Assembly (NCBI GenBank): GCA_003241785.1
Contig: QFPW01000035.1
Location: 1-19,193, forward strand
DNA from: Rhodovulum sulfidophilum
GTDB lineage: Bacteria; Pseudomonadota; Alphaproteobacteria; Rhodobacterales; Rhodobacteraceae
Length of the DNA stretch: 19,193 nucleotides
Reading direction: 5' to 3'
Position numbers and translations under genes: made by a program. Position 1 is the stretch's first letter; each line of letters opens with the position of its first letter. This document shows positions 6,563 to 15,015 of the stretch, piece after piece. The notes under the pieces are model-generated. The model worked only from the letters and a program-made list of their open reading frames with translations. It did not search any database and had not been told where the DNA came from.

Positions 6563-8083
6563 TCAGCCTCCCCTTGCCGCGCCAAGAACGGCTTCAACAT
6601 AGCCATCGCGGTCAAGCGCCTGTCGTGCCGTGTCGTTGAGCCATTCCGCCGCCGGTCCGCCGAACAGCGTCCAGAGCGCGGTCATCGCCAAAAGTGCGGA
6701 GATCGCCAAAAGCTGGGGAACCGCGGAAGGCAGGGCATCACCCCTGTCTTCGGGCGGCACGGGCAAGGTTCCCCAGAAGATAGCCGATCCGGCACGCACA
6801 AACCCGATGGTCAACAGAAGGCTTGTCGCAAGCACGAGCGCCCATAGCCACGGCCACGCAAGCGATGCCCGCAAGGCATCGAGGATCATAACCTTGCCGA
6901 TGAAGCCCGAAAGCGGCGGCAACCCGGCCATGCCAATGGCAGCCAGCAGATAGAACCCGCCAATCATGAGATCATTGCGGATGGCCGGTGCGGGTAGAAG
7001 CCGGTCTCCTGCCTCTCCCCGCCGGTCAGCAACAAGGCCGGCGATCAGAAACAGCGCGGCCCCGGCCAGCGTGGAATGCACGAGATAATAAAGGGCCGCC
7101 GAGACACCGGTCGCTGTAAACGTTCCGAGCGCCAGCAGCAGCGTGCCCATGGAGGCGACCACTGAGAATGCCGCGAGCGACTTGAGACGATGGCTGCCCA
7201 GCACGCCAAGCGCACCGATGAACAATGTGATGGCGGCGGCGGGAAGAACGAAAGGAACCGCCACATTGGCAAGCGGTCCGGCATCGACGCCGAAGACCAT
7301 GCCGTAGACACGCAGGATGGCATAAGCGCCAACCTTGGTCATGATCATGAAGATTGCCGCCGCGGGCGCCGATGTCGAAGCATAGGTGGAGGGAAGCCAC
7401 CAGTGCAGCGGAACCAGCGAGGCCTTCGTTGCAAAGACGAGGAATAGCAACAATGCCCCAGCCTTGAGGATCGCCTGATCGCCTGCGCCAATTTCGCCCG
7501 CTTTCACGGCCAGATCGGCCATGTTCAGCGTTCCCGTCGCCGCATAGATCAGACCCGCTCCGATGAGGAAGAGCGTCGAAGCGACGAGATTGATCGCGAC
7601 ATACTGGAACCCCGCCTTCAGACGTTCGGCGCCGCCGCCATGCAGCATCAGCCCATAGGAAGCGATTAGCATCACCTCGAAGAAGACGAACAGGTTGAAG
7701 ATATCGCCCGTGAGGAACGCGCCGTTGATACCGAGAAGCTGGAACAGGAAGAGCGGATGAAAATGTCGCCCGGCACGATCCGCTCCACCTGTGGCGAAGA
7801 CGACAACGCAGAGCGCCAGAACACCTGTCAGTGTCAGCAGTGTGGCGTTGAGCCGGTCGATGACCAGCACGATGCCGAACGGCGCTTCCCAGTTGCCCAG
7901 CCGGTAGACAAGCGGCACGCCATCCGCCGACTGGACAAGCAGCACCAGATCAACGGCCAGAAGCAGAATGATCGCAAAGATAGAAACGACGCGCTGGCTC
8001 TCAATCTGGAAGCGCAACACCAGCAGCATGAAGGCGGCCGTCAGGGCCGGAATGACGGCAGGCAGAATGATCCAGTAGTTCAC
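6563..8083 (-). CDS. phaD: Mrp/Pha monovalent cation/H+ antiporter subunit D
   Basis: This 506-residue, about 14-span membrane protein is homologous to the complex I proton-channel subunits NuoM/NuoN. Transport-relevant charged residues are present: Glu136 in the FVFFEVMLIASYGL segment and Lys220 in FATKASLVPLHWWLP. These match the key Glu/Lys pair known for this family. It is one of the two large ion-conducting subunits. The start is GTG (8083), forming a GTGA overlap with the phaC stop. It is followed 3 bp later by phaE. Confidence 0.94.
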   Translation of the reverse strand: MNYWIILPAVIPALTAAFMLLVLRFQIESQRVVSIFAIILLLAVDLVLLVQSADGVPLVYRLGNWEAPFGIVLVIDRLNATLLTLTGVLALCVVVFATGGADRAGRHFHPLFLFQLLGINGAFLTGDIFNLFVFFEVMLIASYGLMLHGGGAERLKAGFQYVAINLVASTLFLIGAGLIYAATGTLNMADLAVKAGEIGAGDQAILKAGALLLFLVFATKASLVPLHWWLPSTYASTSAPAAAIFMIMTKVGAYAILRVYGMVFGVDAGPLANVAVPFVLPAAAITLFIGALGVLGSHRLKSLAAFSVVASMGTLLLALGTFTATGVSAALYYLVHSTLAGAALFLIAGLVADRRGEAGDRLLPAPAIRNDLMIGGFYLLAAIGMAGLPPLSGFIGKVMILDALRASLAWPWLWALVLATSLLLTIGFVRAGSAIFWGTLPVPPEDRGDALPSAVPQLLAISALLAMTALWTLFGGPAAEWLNDTARQALDRDGYVEAVLGAARGG

Positions 8084-8442
8084 GGCTTTCCGGCCTCCCC
8101 GGAGGCTGAATCGTCCGGCCTTACATCGAGATCGGCCCGGTCGCTTCCGGTTTCGAGGAAACCTCGCAGCGCCAGAACGACAATCAGCGCCGTCATGCCG
8201 AAGGAGATGACGATGGCCGTCAACACCAGTGCCTGCGGCAGTGGATCGGTGTAGGCTGCCGCATCGGGCGAGACGATCGGCGGCCGGTTGATGACAAGCC
8301 GTCCCATCGAGAAGAGGAAAACGTTCACGGCATAGGACAGGAATGTCAGCCCAAGGATAACGGGAAACGTCCTTGCCCTCAGCATCAAGTAAATGCCGGT
8401 GGCAGTGAGGATGCCGGTGGCGCTGGCGACGAGAAGCTCCAT
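8080..8442 (-). CDS. phaC: Mrp/Pha monovalent cation/H+ antiporter subunit C
   Basis: This 120-residue MrpC/MnhC protein is related to complex I subunit NuoK and has three membrane spans. The family segment DPLPQALVLTAIVISFG (about 66-82) is well conserved. A polar tail of about 25 residues, rich in Asp/Ser, follows the last span. The ATG at 8442 lies 3 bp after phaAB; the stop overlaps phaD. The name phaC here means the antiporter subunit, not polyhydroxyalkanoate synthase. Confidence 0.93.
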   Translation of the reverse strand: MELLVASATGILTATGIYLMLRARTFPVILGLTFLSYAVNVFLFSMGRLVINRPPIVSPDAAAYTDPLPQALVLTAIVISFGMTALIVVLALRGFLETGSDRADLDVRPDDSASGEAGKP

Positions 8443-8445
8443 AAA

Positions 8446-11289
8446 TCAGGCTCCTTCCGGCTTGTTGTTTTCAAGGGGAATGTCCATGGCCGCGCCAGGC
8501 GGCTGCGGATCGACCCTCTGCGCGACGCGCGAAAGGCGGGCGAGTGAAAGCACCATCACGCCGACAACTGTCAGGAACACACCGAGATCGAAGACCATGG
8601 CCGATGCCAGCTCGAATTTACCGACCAGTGGCCATGTCACATAACCGAAGGTGCTTTTGAGGAATGGCTGGCCGAAGACCCAGGGGGCGACGCCCGCCAG
8701 CCCGGCAATTCCAACACCCGCGCCGATCAGTGCGTGCGGATCGTATCGCCTGCGCTCGGACGCCCAGACATAGCCGGACGCGATGTACTGAACGATCAGC
8801 GCGATGGCGACAACCAGACCGGCAATGAACCCGCCGCCCGGCAGGTTATGCCCACGCAGGAAAATATAGACGCCGACCGCAAGCGACAGCGGCAAGAGCA
8901 GGCGCGTGGCAACCACGAGAATGAGCGGGTGCGCATCGCCCGCTTCCTCCACCGGGAGAAGCGCACGCACGCGCCGGAGCGCAGCACCCTTGAGATTGAC
9001 GTCGAGCAGCGCATAAATTGAAATCGCCGCAATGCCGAGCACGATGATTTCAGCGAATGTATCGTAACCGCGGAAATCCACCAGAATGACGTTCACGACA
9101 TTGGTGCCACCACCGCCCGGCTTGGAATTGGCCAGATAGTAATCGGCGATGGCGCGCGGCCCTTCGCTGGTCATCACGCCATAGGCAAGTGCGGCGACGC
9201 CAAGACCGCCGGCAATGGCGATCAATGCATCCACAGCGCGAAAGGCACCGCCGGTTTCCTTCGGTGTCTGCTTGGGCAGAAGGTTGAGAGCCAGAAGCAT
9301 CAGAACCGTGGTCACGACATCGACGGTGATCTGCGTCAGGGCCAGATCGGGAGCTGAAAACTGGATGAAGATCAGCGCAACGACAATGCCGACCACACTG
9401 GTCAGGATCAAAGAAAGGAAGCGGTCGGCATGACCGATGGCAACCGCGACGCTGATGCCCGCCAATGTAAGCCATGCGAAAACGGCGGGCAGGCTGACGG
9501 GAAGCAATGGGCGCGCACCATTGCCGAGCGTTCCCTGCCATGCCGCATGGAGACCCACGGCAACAAGCGTGACGAAAACGATACGCAGCGTCATTGGCAG
9601 CGAACCGTTGTGCAGCATCCCCGTCACAAGGCTTGCTGCCTTTTCGCACACAGAAAGAACGCTCTCGAACATCGCCTTGGCATCGGGGCGGGGCACTGCA
9701 AGCCTGAGCCCGTTCGCCACCCCGTAGGCTGCGAGAAGTGCCGCGCCGCCCGCGAAGGCAAGGAGGCTCATGAACAGCGCGGGCGTGAACCCGTGCCATA
9801 GCGCCAGATGATATTCGGGCAGGCTGCCGCCCGTCACCGCGCCGGCCACGGTCGCAACGAGATCACCGGCGACAAGGGCGGGAGCAACGCCGATAGCAAC
9901 GACGGCAATCGCCAGCAGTGCCACCGGCATCCACATGCCCGCCGGAGGATCATGCGGATGGCGCGGATAGTCATGGCGCTTCCCGCCCATGAAGGTCCCG
10001 ACAGCAAAACGCAGCGAATAGGCCACGGAACACACGGCCCCGAGGGTTGTGGCAACCGGGAACAGCCATGCCTGACCGGCATAAACGGTGTGGGCCGCCT
10101 CTTCCAGCATCATTTCCTTGGAAAGGAATCCGTTGAAGAACGGCACGCCCGCCATCGATGCGGCCGCGACAAGCGCAAGCGTCGCGGTGACCGGCATGAG
10201 CCCCATAAGGCCGCCAAGCCGCTTGAGATCGCGGGTGCCCGTCTCATGATCGACAATACCCGCGCTCATGAAAAGGGCGGCCTTGAACGTTGCATGGTTG
10301 AGGATGTGGAAGACGGCAGCAACCGCGCCCATTTTCGTGCCGAGACCAAGCAGCATGGTCACGAGGCCGAGATGGCTGACCGTGGAAAAGGCGAGCAGAC
10401 CCTTGAGGTCATCCTTGAAGAAAGCGATCCATGCCGCAATCAGCATCGTCGCCAGCCCCACGGGCGCGACGATCAGGAACCATGCATCCGTGCCGGAAAG
10501 CACCGGCCAGAAGCGCGCCAGCAAAAAGATACCCGCCTTTACCATCGTCGCCGAATGCAGGTAGGCGGAAACCGGCGTTGGCGCGGCCATCGCATGCGGT
10601 AACCAGAAATGGAATGGAAACTGGGCTGATTTGGTGAAGGCTCCAAGCAGGATCAGGAGCAGCGCCGGAAGGTAAAGCGGCGATGCCTTGATGATGTCGC
10701 CACGCGTCAGAAGCTCGGAAATCTCGTAGGTGCCGGCAATATGTCCGAGCAGCATAAGACCGGCGATCAGCGCCAGCCCGCCGCCACCGGTCACGATGAG
10801 CGCCATGCGGGCGCCTTCGCGCGCATCCTGCCTGTGCCGCCAGTAACCGATCAGCAGGAACGACGTCAGGCTGGTCAGCTCCCAGAAAATCAGCAGCAGG
10901 ATCAGATTGTCAGAAAGGACAACACCAAGCATCGCCCCCTGAAACAGCAGCAGATAGGCATAAAAGCGCCCGACGGGATCGTCACGATCGAGATAGAACC
11001 GCGCATAGACGATGACCAGCAGGCCAATGATCAGGATCATCGCGGCGAAGAAAAGGCTCAATCCATCGAGGCGGAAAGAGAAATTCAGCCCGATCTGCGC
11101 AATCCATGTCAGGCTGACGCGCTCGACGCCGCCGGAAAAAACGGTTTCCGCACGCGGCAACAGCAACGCCAGCGCCGCAAGCGACACAAGACCCGTAGCA
11201 TTGGCGCAAACATTGCGGCCAGAGCGGATGAGAAGCGGCGGCAGGATCGCGCCGAGCAGCGGCAAAAGGGGAACAAGCCAGAGAACCAT
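8446..11289 (-). CDS. phaAB: Mrp/Pha monovalent cation/H+ antiporter, fused subunits A and B
   Basis: This 947-residue inner-membrane protein joins MrpA (NuoL/ND5-like core plus the MrpA C-terminal extension, about residues 1-790) to an MrpB domain (about 790-935, with ATRLLLPLSLAVGVYIF and RGHNLPGGGFIAGLV). Conserved Glu137 (IFWELTSLTSFLLIG) and Lys220 (GAFTKSAQFPFHFWLPHAM) mark the ion-transport machinery. The fusion is typical of group 2 (PhaAB-type) Mrp operons in alphaproteobacteria; Sinorhizobium PhaA-G was described as a potassium efflux/pH adaptation system. It is the first gene of the seven-gene operon. The ATG at 11289 has only a weak, distant GGGAG, and an in-frame TAG six bases before the ATG prevents extension. 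Confidence 0.95.
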   Translation of the reverse strand: MVLWLVPLLPLLGAILPPLLIRSGRNVCANATGLVSLAALALLLPRAETVFSGGVERVSLTWIAQIGLNFSFRLDGLSLFFAAMILIIGLLVIVYARFYLDRDDPVGRFYAYLLLFQGAMLGVVLSDNLILLLIFWELTSLTSFLLIGYWRHRQDAREGARMALIVTGGGGLALIAGLMLLGHIAGTYEISELLTRGDIIKASPLYLPALLLILLGAFTKSAQFPFHFWLPHAMAAPTPVSAYLHSATMVKAGIFLLARFWPVLSGTDAWFLIVAPVGLATMLIAAWIAFFKDDLKGLLAFSTVSHLGLVTMLLGLGTKMGAVAAVFHILNHATFKAALFMSAGIVDHETGTRDLKRLGGLMGLMPVTATLALVAAASMAGVPFFNGFLSKEMMLEEAAHTVYAGQAWLFPVATTLGAVCSVAYSLRFAVGTFMGGKRHDYPRHPHDPPAGMWMPVALLAIAVVAIGVAPALVAGDLVATVAGAVTGGSLPEYHLALWHGFTPALFMSLLAFAGGAALLAAYGVANGLRLAVPRPDAKAMFESVLSVCEKAASLVTGMLHNGSLPMTLRIVFVTLVAVGLHAAWQGTLGNGARPLLPVSLPAVFAWLTLAGISVAVAIGHADRFLSLILTSVVGIVVALIFIQFSAPDLALTQITVDVVTTVLMLLALNLLPKQTPKETGGAFRAVDALIAIAGGLGVAALAYGVMTSEGPRAIADYYLANSKPGGGGTNVVNVILVDFRGYDTFAEIIVLGIAAISIYALLDVNLKGAALRRVRALLPVEEAGDAHPLILVVATRLLLPLSLAVGVYIFLRGHNLPGGGFIAGLVVAIALIVQYIASGYVWASERRRYDPHALIGAGVGIAGLAGVAPWVFGQPFLKSTFGYVTWPLVGKFELASAMVFDLGVFLTVVGVMVLSLARLSRVAQRVDPQPPGAAMDIPLENNKPEGA

Positions 11290-11543
11290 CAGCTAATCCA
11301 CGCTCCCGACGGTACGGTCGAGATCGTTACAGCTATTGGCAACGGCTTGGGGATCGGGCGATCGATTACGGCGCTCATCGGTGTGTCCATACAAAAACTG
11401 CGCGGCGGCCCGACCTGCGCAATCCTGCCGTACCAATCTCCAGCACGAACACCCAAGCACTCTGTAACAAAGCATTCCGCTGTTGTCATGCAATTTAGGA
11501 AGAAAAATCAAATATGGCCGATGGAAGCCAGCATCCAGATGCC
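11290..11543. other. Gap between the TRAP/dct unit and the pha operon; expected pha promoter region
   Basis: 254 bp between the dctD-like stop and phaAB. It should hold the end of the TRAP/dct transcript and the pha-trkH promoter. I see no strong terminator: the best is a 4-bp TGGC/GCCA stem near 11512-11530 followed by ATTTGATTTTT. There is no consensus promoter. A 66-codon open frame ending on the phaAB start has no protein-like features and is not called. Confidence 0.4.
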
Positions 11544-12875
11544 TCAATCCAGCCGAATACCGTAGCGGTGAATCTTGTCGTTCAGGGTGCGCCGGGCCAT
11601 TCCGAGAACCTGGGCTGCCCGTTCGGTGTTGCCCCGGCAGCGCTCCAGCGTCGCGCGAATTTCCCGCGCTTCGAAGGCAGCCACACGGTCCGCGAGACTA
11701 TCCTGATCAACCTGTGAGGCGGCGGGAAGGTCCGGCTGCTCGATCTGCAACGCAAACCGTTCCGCGACGGCCCGCAATTCGCGCATATTGCCAGGCCATG
11801 GACGACGCAGGAGGCGCTGACGCAAGGCATAATCGATGGCAGGAACCGGAAGATTGGCGCGGCGGGCGGCTTCAGTTACGAAATGCGTGAAGATCAGGGA
11901 AATATCATTCCCGGTTTCACGCAGGGCAGGTAACTGGATGCTGATGCCCGCTATGCGAAAATATAGCTCTGGCCGGAAACTTCCATCCAGCGTCAATTCA
12001 CGCAGATCGGCTCGGGTCAGAGCAACAAGTCGCAGATCCAGCGGTCGCATGTGGTGTTCACCGAGTCTCACGACGCCACGTTCTTCCAACACGCGCAAAA
12101 GCTTGGCCTGAACCGCATGCGGCATGGCCTCGATCTCGTCCAGCACAAGCGTGCCGCCCGTTGCCGCCTCCAGTTTGCCCGGTTTGTCACCCGCCCCCGG
12201 AAAGGCACCGGCGACATGCCCGAACATCTCGATTTCAAACAGCGCCTCGGGCAACGCGGCACAGTTGATCGCCACAAAGGGGCCGTCCCGGCGCGAGCTG
12301 GCATCATGCAGAGCACGGGCCACAAGCTCTTTTCCGGTTCCGGTTTCACCAGTCACGACAATATCGACGTTTAACGGCGCCAGCGCAGCAATCCGCGCGC
12401 GCAGTTCCTGAATGGCCGCAGACTGACCAAGCAGACAGGTTTGAGGTCGGAGGCTCAGTTCCCGGCGCAAGCGGGCCACTTCGGCCCGCATCGCGACGTT
12501 GCGCAAGGCGCGGTCGATCACGGCGATCAGATGCGCACCGTCATAGGGTTTTTCCAGAAAATCCTCCGCCCCCAGCCGCATTGCCCGCACCGCCTGCGGC
12601 ACATCGCCATGGCCGGTCAAAAGCACCACGGCCAGGTCTGGGTGACGACCACGCAGATGCTCCAGCAGATCGAGCCCGTCCCAGCCGGGCATGCGCAGGT
12701 CGGATACCACAAGGTCGGGCATGGCGGGACTGTCGTAGGCCATCTCGGCGGTCGTAAAGCCTGTCACCCGATGGCCGCGCGCCTGAAGAAGATCGCAAAG
12801 GGCGGCAAGGTGGTCACCGTCATCATCGACGACATGAATGAGCGGCGGCGTTGCAGCCTCAGGCATTTCGTTCAT
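11544..12875 (-). CDS. DctD-like sigma-54-dependent response regulator
   Basis: This 443-residue NtrC-family activator has three parts. The receiver domain (about 10-125) has acidic pocket D17/D18, phospho-acceptor D59 in VSDLRMPGWDG, T87 and K109. The AAA+ domain (about 148-375) has Walker A GETGTGKE (176-183) and Walker B LVLDEIE (243-249). A C-terminal Fis-type helix-turn-helix (about 400-443) is present. The sigma-54-contact loop reads GAFPGA (223-228) instead of GAFTGA. The ATG at 12875 overlaps the kinase stop (ATGA); an upstream frame extension to 12917 lies inside the kinase gene and was rejected. It is the last gene of the TRAP operon and presumably activates it in response to the neighbouring sensor. 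DctD is named by resemblance; the regulated substrate is unknown. Confidence 0.9.
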   Translation of the reverse strand: MNEMPEAATPPLIHVVDDDGDHLAALCDLLQARGHRVTGFTTAEMAYDSPAMPDLVVSDLRMPGWDGLDLLEHLRGRHPDLAVVLLTGHGDVPQAVRAMRLGAEDFLEKPYDGAHLIAVIDRALRNVAMRAEVARLRRELSLRPQTCLLGQSAAIQELRARIAALAPLNVDIVVTGETGTGKELVARALHDASSRRDGPFVAINCAALPEALFEIEMFGHVAGAFPGAGDKPGKLEAATGGTLVLDEIEAMPHAVQAKLLRVLEERGVVRLGEHHMRPLDLRLVALTRADLRELTLDGSFRPELYFRIAGISIQLPALRETGNDISLIFTHFVTEAARRANLPVPAIDYALRQRLLRRPWPGNMRELRAVAERFALQIEQPDLPAASQVDQDSLADRVAAFEAREIRATLERCRGNTERAAQVLGMARRTLNDKIHRYGIRLD

Positions 12876-14620
12876 TGGTCTTCCCGTTCCAGCCTGGGCA
12901 GGCGGATGCTCGCGCAAAGCCCACCGCCCGCTCGTGGGTCAAGATCGATCCGGCCTCCGAAAGAGGTAATGATCTCTGAGGAAATCGCCAGACCGAGACC
13001 AAGACCCTCGCTTTTCGATTTGGTGGTGAAGAAGGGCTCACTCACCCGCTGCATGACCTGCGGGTCGATGCCGGGCCCATTGTCCTCGACGGCAATGAGC
13101 GCCTCGTCCGGGGTCAGCACCAGCTCGACCTCGACCTTCGCGCCTTCCCTCCCCTCCACTGCGTCCAGCGCATTGACCAGCAGGTTCACCAGCACCTGTT
13201 CCATTCGCCCACGACCGGCCTGCACCCGGCACGATGCCGCAACAGTGCGCAGTTCCGGCATAACGCCTGCGGTCCTGGCCCGCGGCTGAATGACCTCCAT
13301 TGCCCCCTCGATGACGGTCATGAGATCGACGGGTTCGGTCTCGGTCACTTCTTTCCGGGCGAAGGATTTCAGGCGTTTGGTGGTGCGCTGCATGCGCCTG
13401 ACCAGCCCGCGCGCCGTCTCGATCCGTTGCCTTGCATCCGGTGCGGCGGCCTCTGCCATCATGGTCGCCGTCAACAGGGTCGCCTCCATCGCCGCCAGCG
13501 GCTGGCTGATCTCGTGAACGATGGCGGTCGACATCCGGCCCAGCGCGGCCATTTTCTCGGCCTGGATCAGACTTTCCTGCGCTGCGCGCAATTCAGCCTC
13601 GGTGTTGCAGCGCACCTCAACCTCGCGGTTCAGCGCAGCGGTACGCTCAGTAACACGCTGCTCCAGAACGGCGGCATGATGGCGCTCCATCTCCAGAAGT
13701 GCGCGGCGCTGGCGTCTGATCTTGGCCCAACCGAGCGCCATGGCAGCCAGCAGCGCGCCTGCCAGCGCTCCAAGACCCGCTGTGCTTGCCACTGCGGTGA
13801 CGGGTGTCGCCGCAAGCATCTGCCAGTCAGGTTCCATGGCCGTGAGGCGGCTGACCAGCATGCGCTTGTTCTTGCTGTTGATCAGCCCGAAAGCTCCTTC
13901 TTTCAACGGCTGTGCCGCAGCAATATCGATGCCTGAATAGGTCTGGACCTGCTTCAGCCGCGCAAGAACAGCAGGCGACAGAGCCATCAGGGGGCGATAG
14001 AGCCAGTCCGGGTCCGAAGCCAGAAAGATGACGCCATCCGTATCGGTCACGGCGATGTCCTGTTCGACCCGGTTCCAGGTATCCCGCAACGGGCTAAGGT
14101 CGATCTTGACGACAACGATACCGGTTATGCCGTCAGGCAGCACCACGCGGGCCGAGAGAAAGTAGCCCGGCAGCCGGGTAGTGACGCCGATCGCATAGAA
14201 GGCGCCGCTGCCCCCATTGAGCGCATCCTTGAAGTAGGGGCGAAAGCTGTAATCCTGCCCCATGAAGCTTTCCGGGCTTTTCCAATTCGAGGCGGCGATG
14301 GTCACCCCGGATGCGTCCAGCAGATAAAGATGCGTCGCGCCGGAGGTCTGGACCAGCGTTTCCAGATAGCCGTTGGCAGAAAGGATAGCCGCGCCATCGT
14401 CGGGCGCGCGAAGGGCAGACCGGATGCGGGCATCCTCACCCGCCACGGCGGGAAGATACCGGAACCGTTCGATCTCGACGGTCAGGGCATGACGCGACAG
14501 GATCAGACTCTGGTCGAGACGGTTGATCATGGCGGAACGCGAGACATGCCAGCTCAGCAAACCGCAGAGCAAGGCGGCTACGGCAATGATGAGCCCGTTT
14601 ATCGCTGTACGGACCGGCAT
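12872..14620 (-). CDS. DctB-like membrane sensor histidine kinase
   Basis: This 582-residue inner-membrane kinase has a first span at about 8-25, a periplasmic double-Cache-type sensing region (about 30-270), a second span (about 275-298), a coiled-coil linker (about 300-355), a phospho-acceptor His369 in IVHEISQPLA, an N box with N483 (LLVNALDAVEG), and DNGPG (513-517) with GLGLGLA (539-545) for ATP binding. This is the DctB layout: a kinase sensing small carboxylates in the periplasm. The ATG at 14620 was chosen because it gives a family-length N-terminus beginning just before the first span, with a G-rich ribosome site. The upstream extension to 14941 reads as arginine/cysteine-rich non-protein. 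It starts 23 bp after the DUF1850 gene and overlaps the regulator gene. Confidence 0.9.
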   Translation of the reverse strand: MPVRTAINGLIIAVAALLCGLLSWHVSRSAMINRLDQSLILSRHALTVEIERFRYLPAVAGEDARIRSALRAPDDGAAILSANGYLETLVQTSGATHLYLLDASGVTIAASNWKSPESFMGQDYSFRPYFKDALNGGSGAFYAIGVTTRLPGYFLSARVVLPDGITGIVVVKIDLSPLRDTWNRVEQDIAVTDTDGVIFLASDPDWLYRPLMALSPAVLARLKQVQTYSGIDIAAAQPLKEGAFGLINSKNKRMLVSRLTAMEPDWQMLAATPVTAVASTAGLGALAGALLAAMALGWAKIRRQRRALLEMERHHAAVLEQRVTERTAALNREVEVRCNTEAELRAAQESLIQAEKMAALGRMSTAIVHEISQPLAAMEATLLTATMMAEAAAPDARQRIETARGLVRRMQRTTKRLKSFARKEVTETEPVDLMTVIEGAMEVIQPRARTAGVMPELRTVAASCRVQAGRGRMEQVLVNLLVNALDAVEGREGAKVEVELVLTPDEALIAVEDNGPGIDPQVMQRVSEPFFTTKSKSEGLGLGLAISSEIITSFGGRIDLDPRAGGGLCASIRLPRLEREDQ

Positions 14621-14643
14621 CTCAATCCGCCCCCTTTTTGTCC

Positions 14644-15015
14644 TCAGTTTTGGCAGGGCCGCAGGGTTATGGCTTCTCCAGCCGTGCCGCCCAGCACCTG
14701 ACAGGTTTCGCTGGCGCACAATGTCCAGCCAGAGGCTGTCATACCCGAGGCGGCGATGACAAGGGTGGAAACCGGCGCAACTTTCGGCGACCAGACAAGC
14801 CAGCCATCGACGAGACGGGCATCGGGGCCGGGCTCCATCCCCGCACCCGATCCCTTGATGGCGGCACGCTCCAGCTTCAGCCCGCCCGGCACCCGGCGCC
14901 AATCCTCCCGCCATTCGGTTTTCTCGACGGAATGGGTCCATTGCAGGCGAAAATGGCCATCAGGCGGGAGGGCCAGCATCAGCCCCCCCGCCATCAGGCA
15001 CAGTGCCGCACTCAT
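14644..15015 (-). CDS. DUF1850 protein, accessory to the TAXI-TRAP transporter
   Basis: This 123-residue protein has a hydrophobic N-terminus (about 2-16) that looks like a signal or anchor, followed by the DUF1850 core: FRLQWTHSVEKTEW (22-35), WREDW and GSGAGMEP (55-62). Two cysteines (C100 and C105, LCASETC) could form a disulphide in the periplasm. DUF1850 genes are known companions of fused TAXI-TRAP permeases, but their role is not established. I chose the ATG at 15015 because it overlaps the permease stop (ATGA), indicating coupling. An earlier ATG at 15042 would add nine residues inside the permease gene. Confidence 0.85.
   Translation of the reverse strand: MSAALCLMAGGLMLALPPDGHFRLQWTHSVEKTEWREDWRRVPGGLKLERAAIKGSGAGMEPGPDARLVDGWLVWSPKVAPVSTLVIAASGMTASGWTLCASETCQVLGGTAGEAITLRPCQN

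Noticed and set aside
11289..11489. 66-codon minus-strand frame ending on the phaAB start (TGATG)
   Set aside because: The overlap looks like translational coupling, but there is no ribosome site, no family resemblance, and the sequence reads as non-coding.
14621..14941. Upstream extension of the sensor kinase frame
   Set aside because: The extra residues are Arg/Gly/Cys-rich, overlap DUF1850 and do not resemble a kinase N-terminus; the ATG at 14620 precedes the first membrane span.
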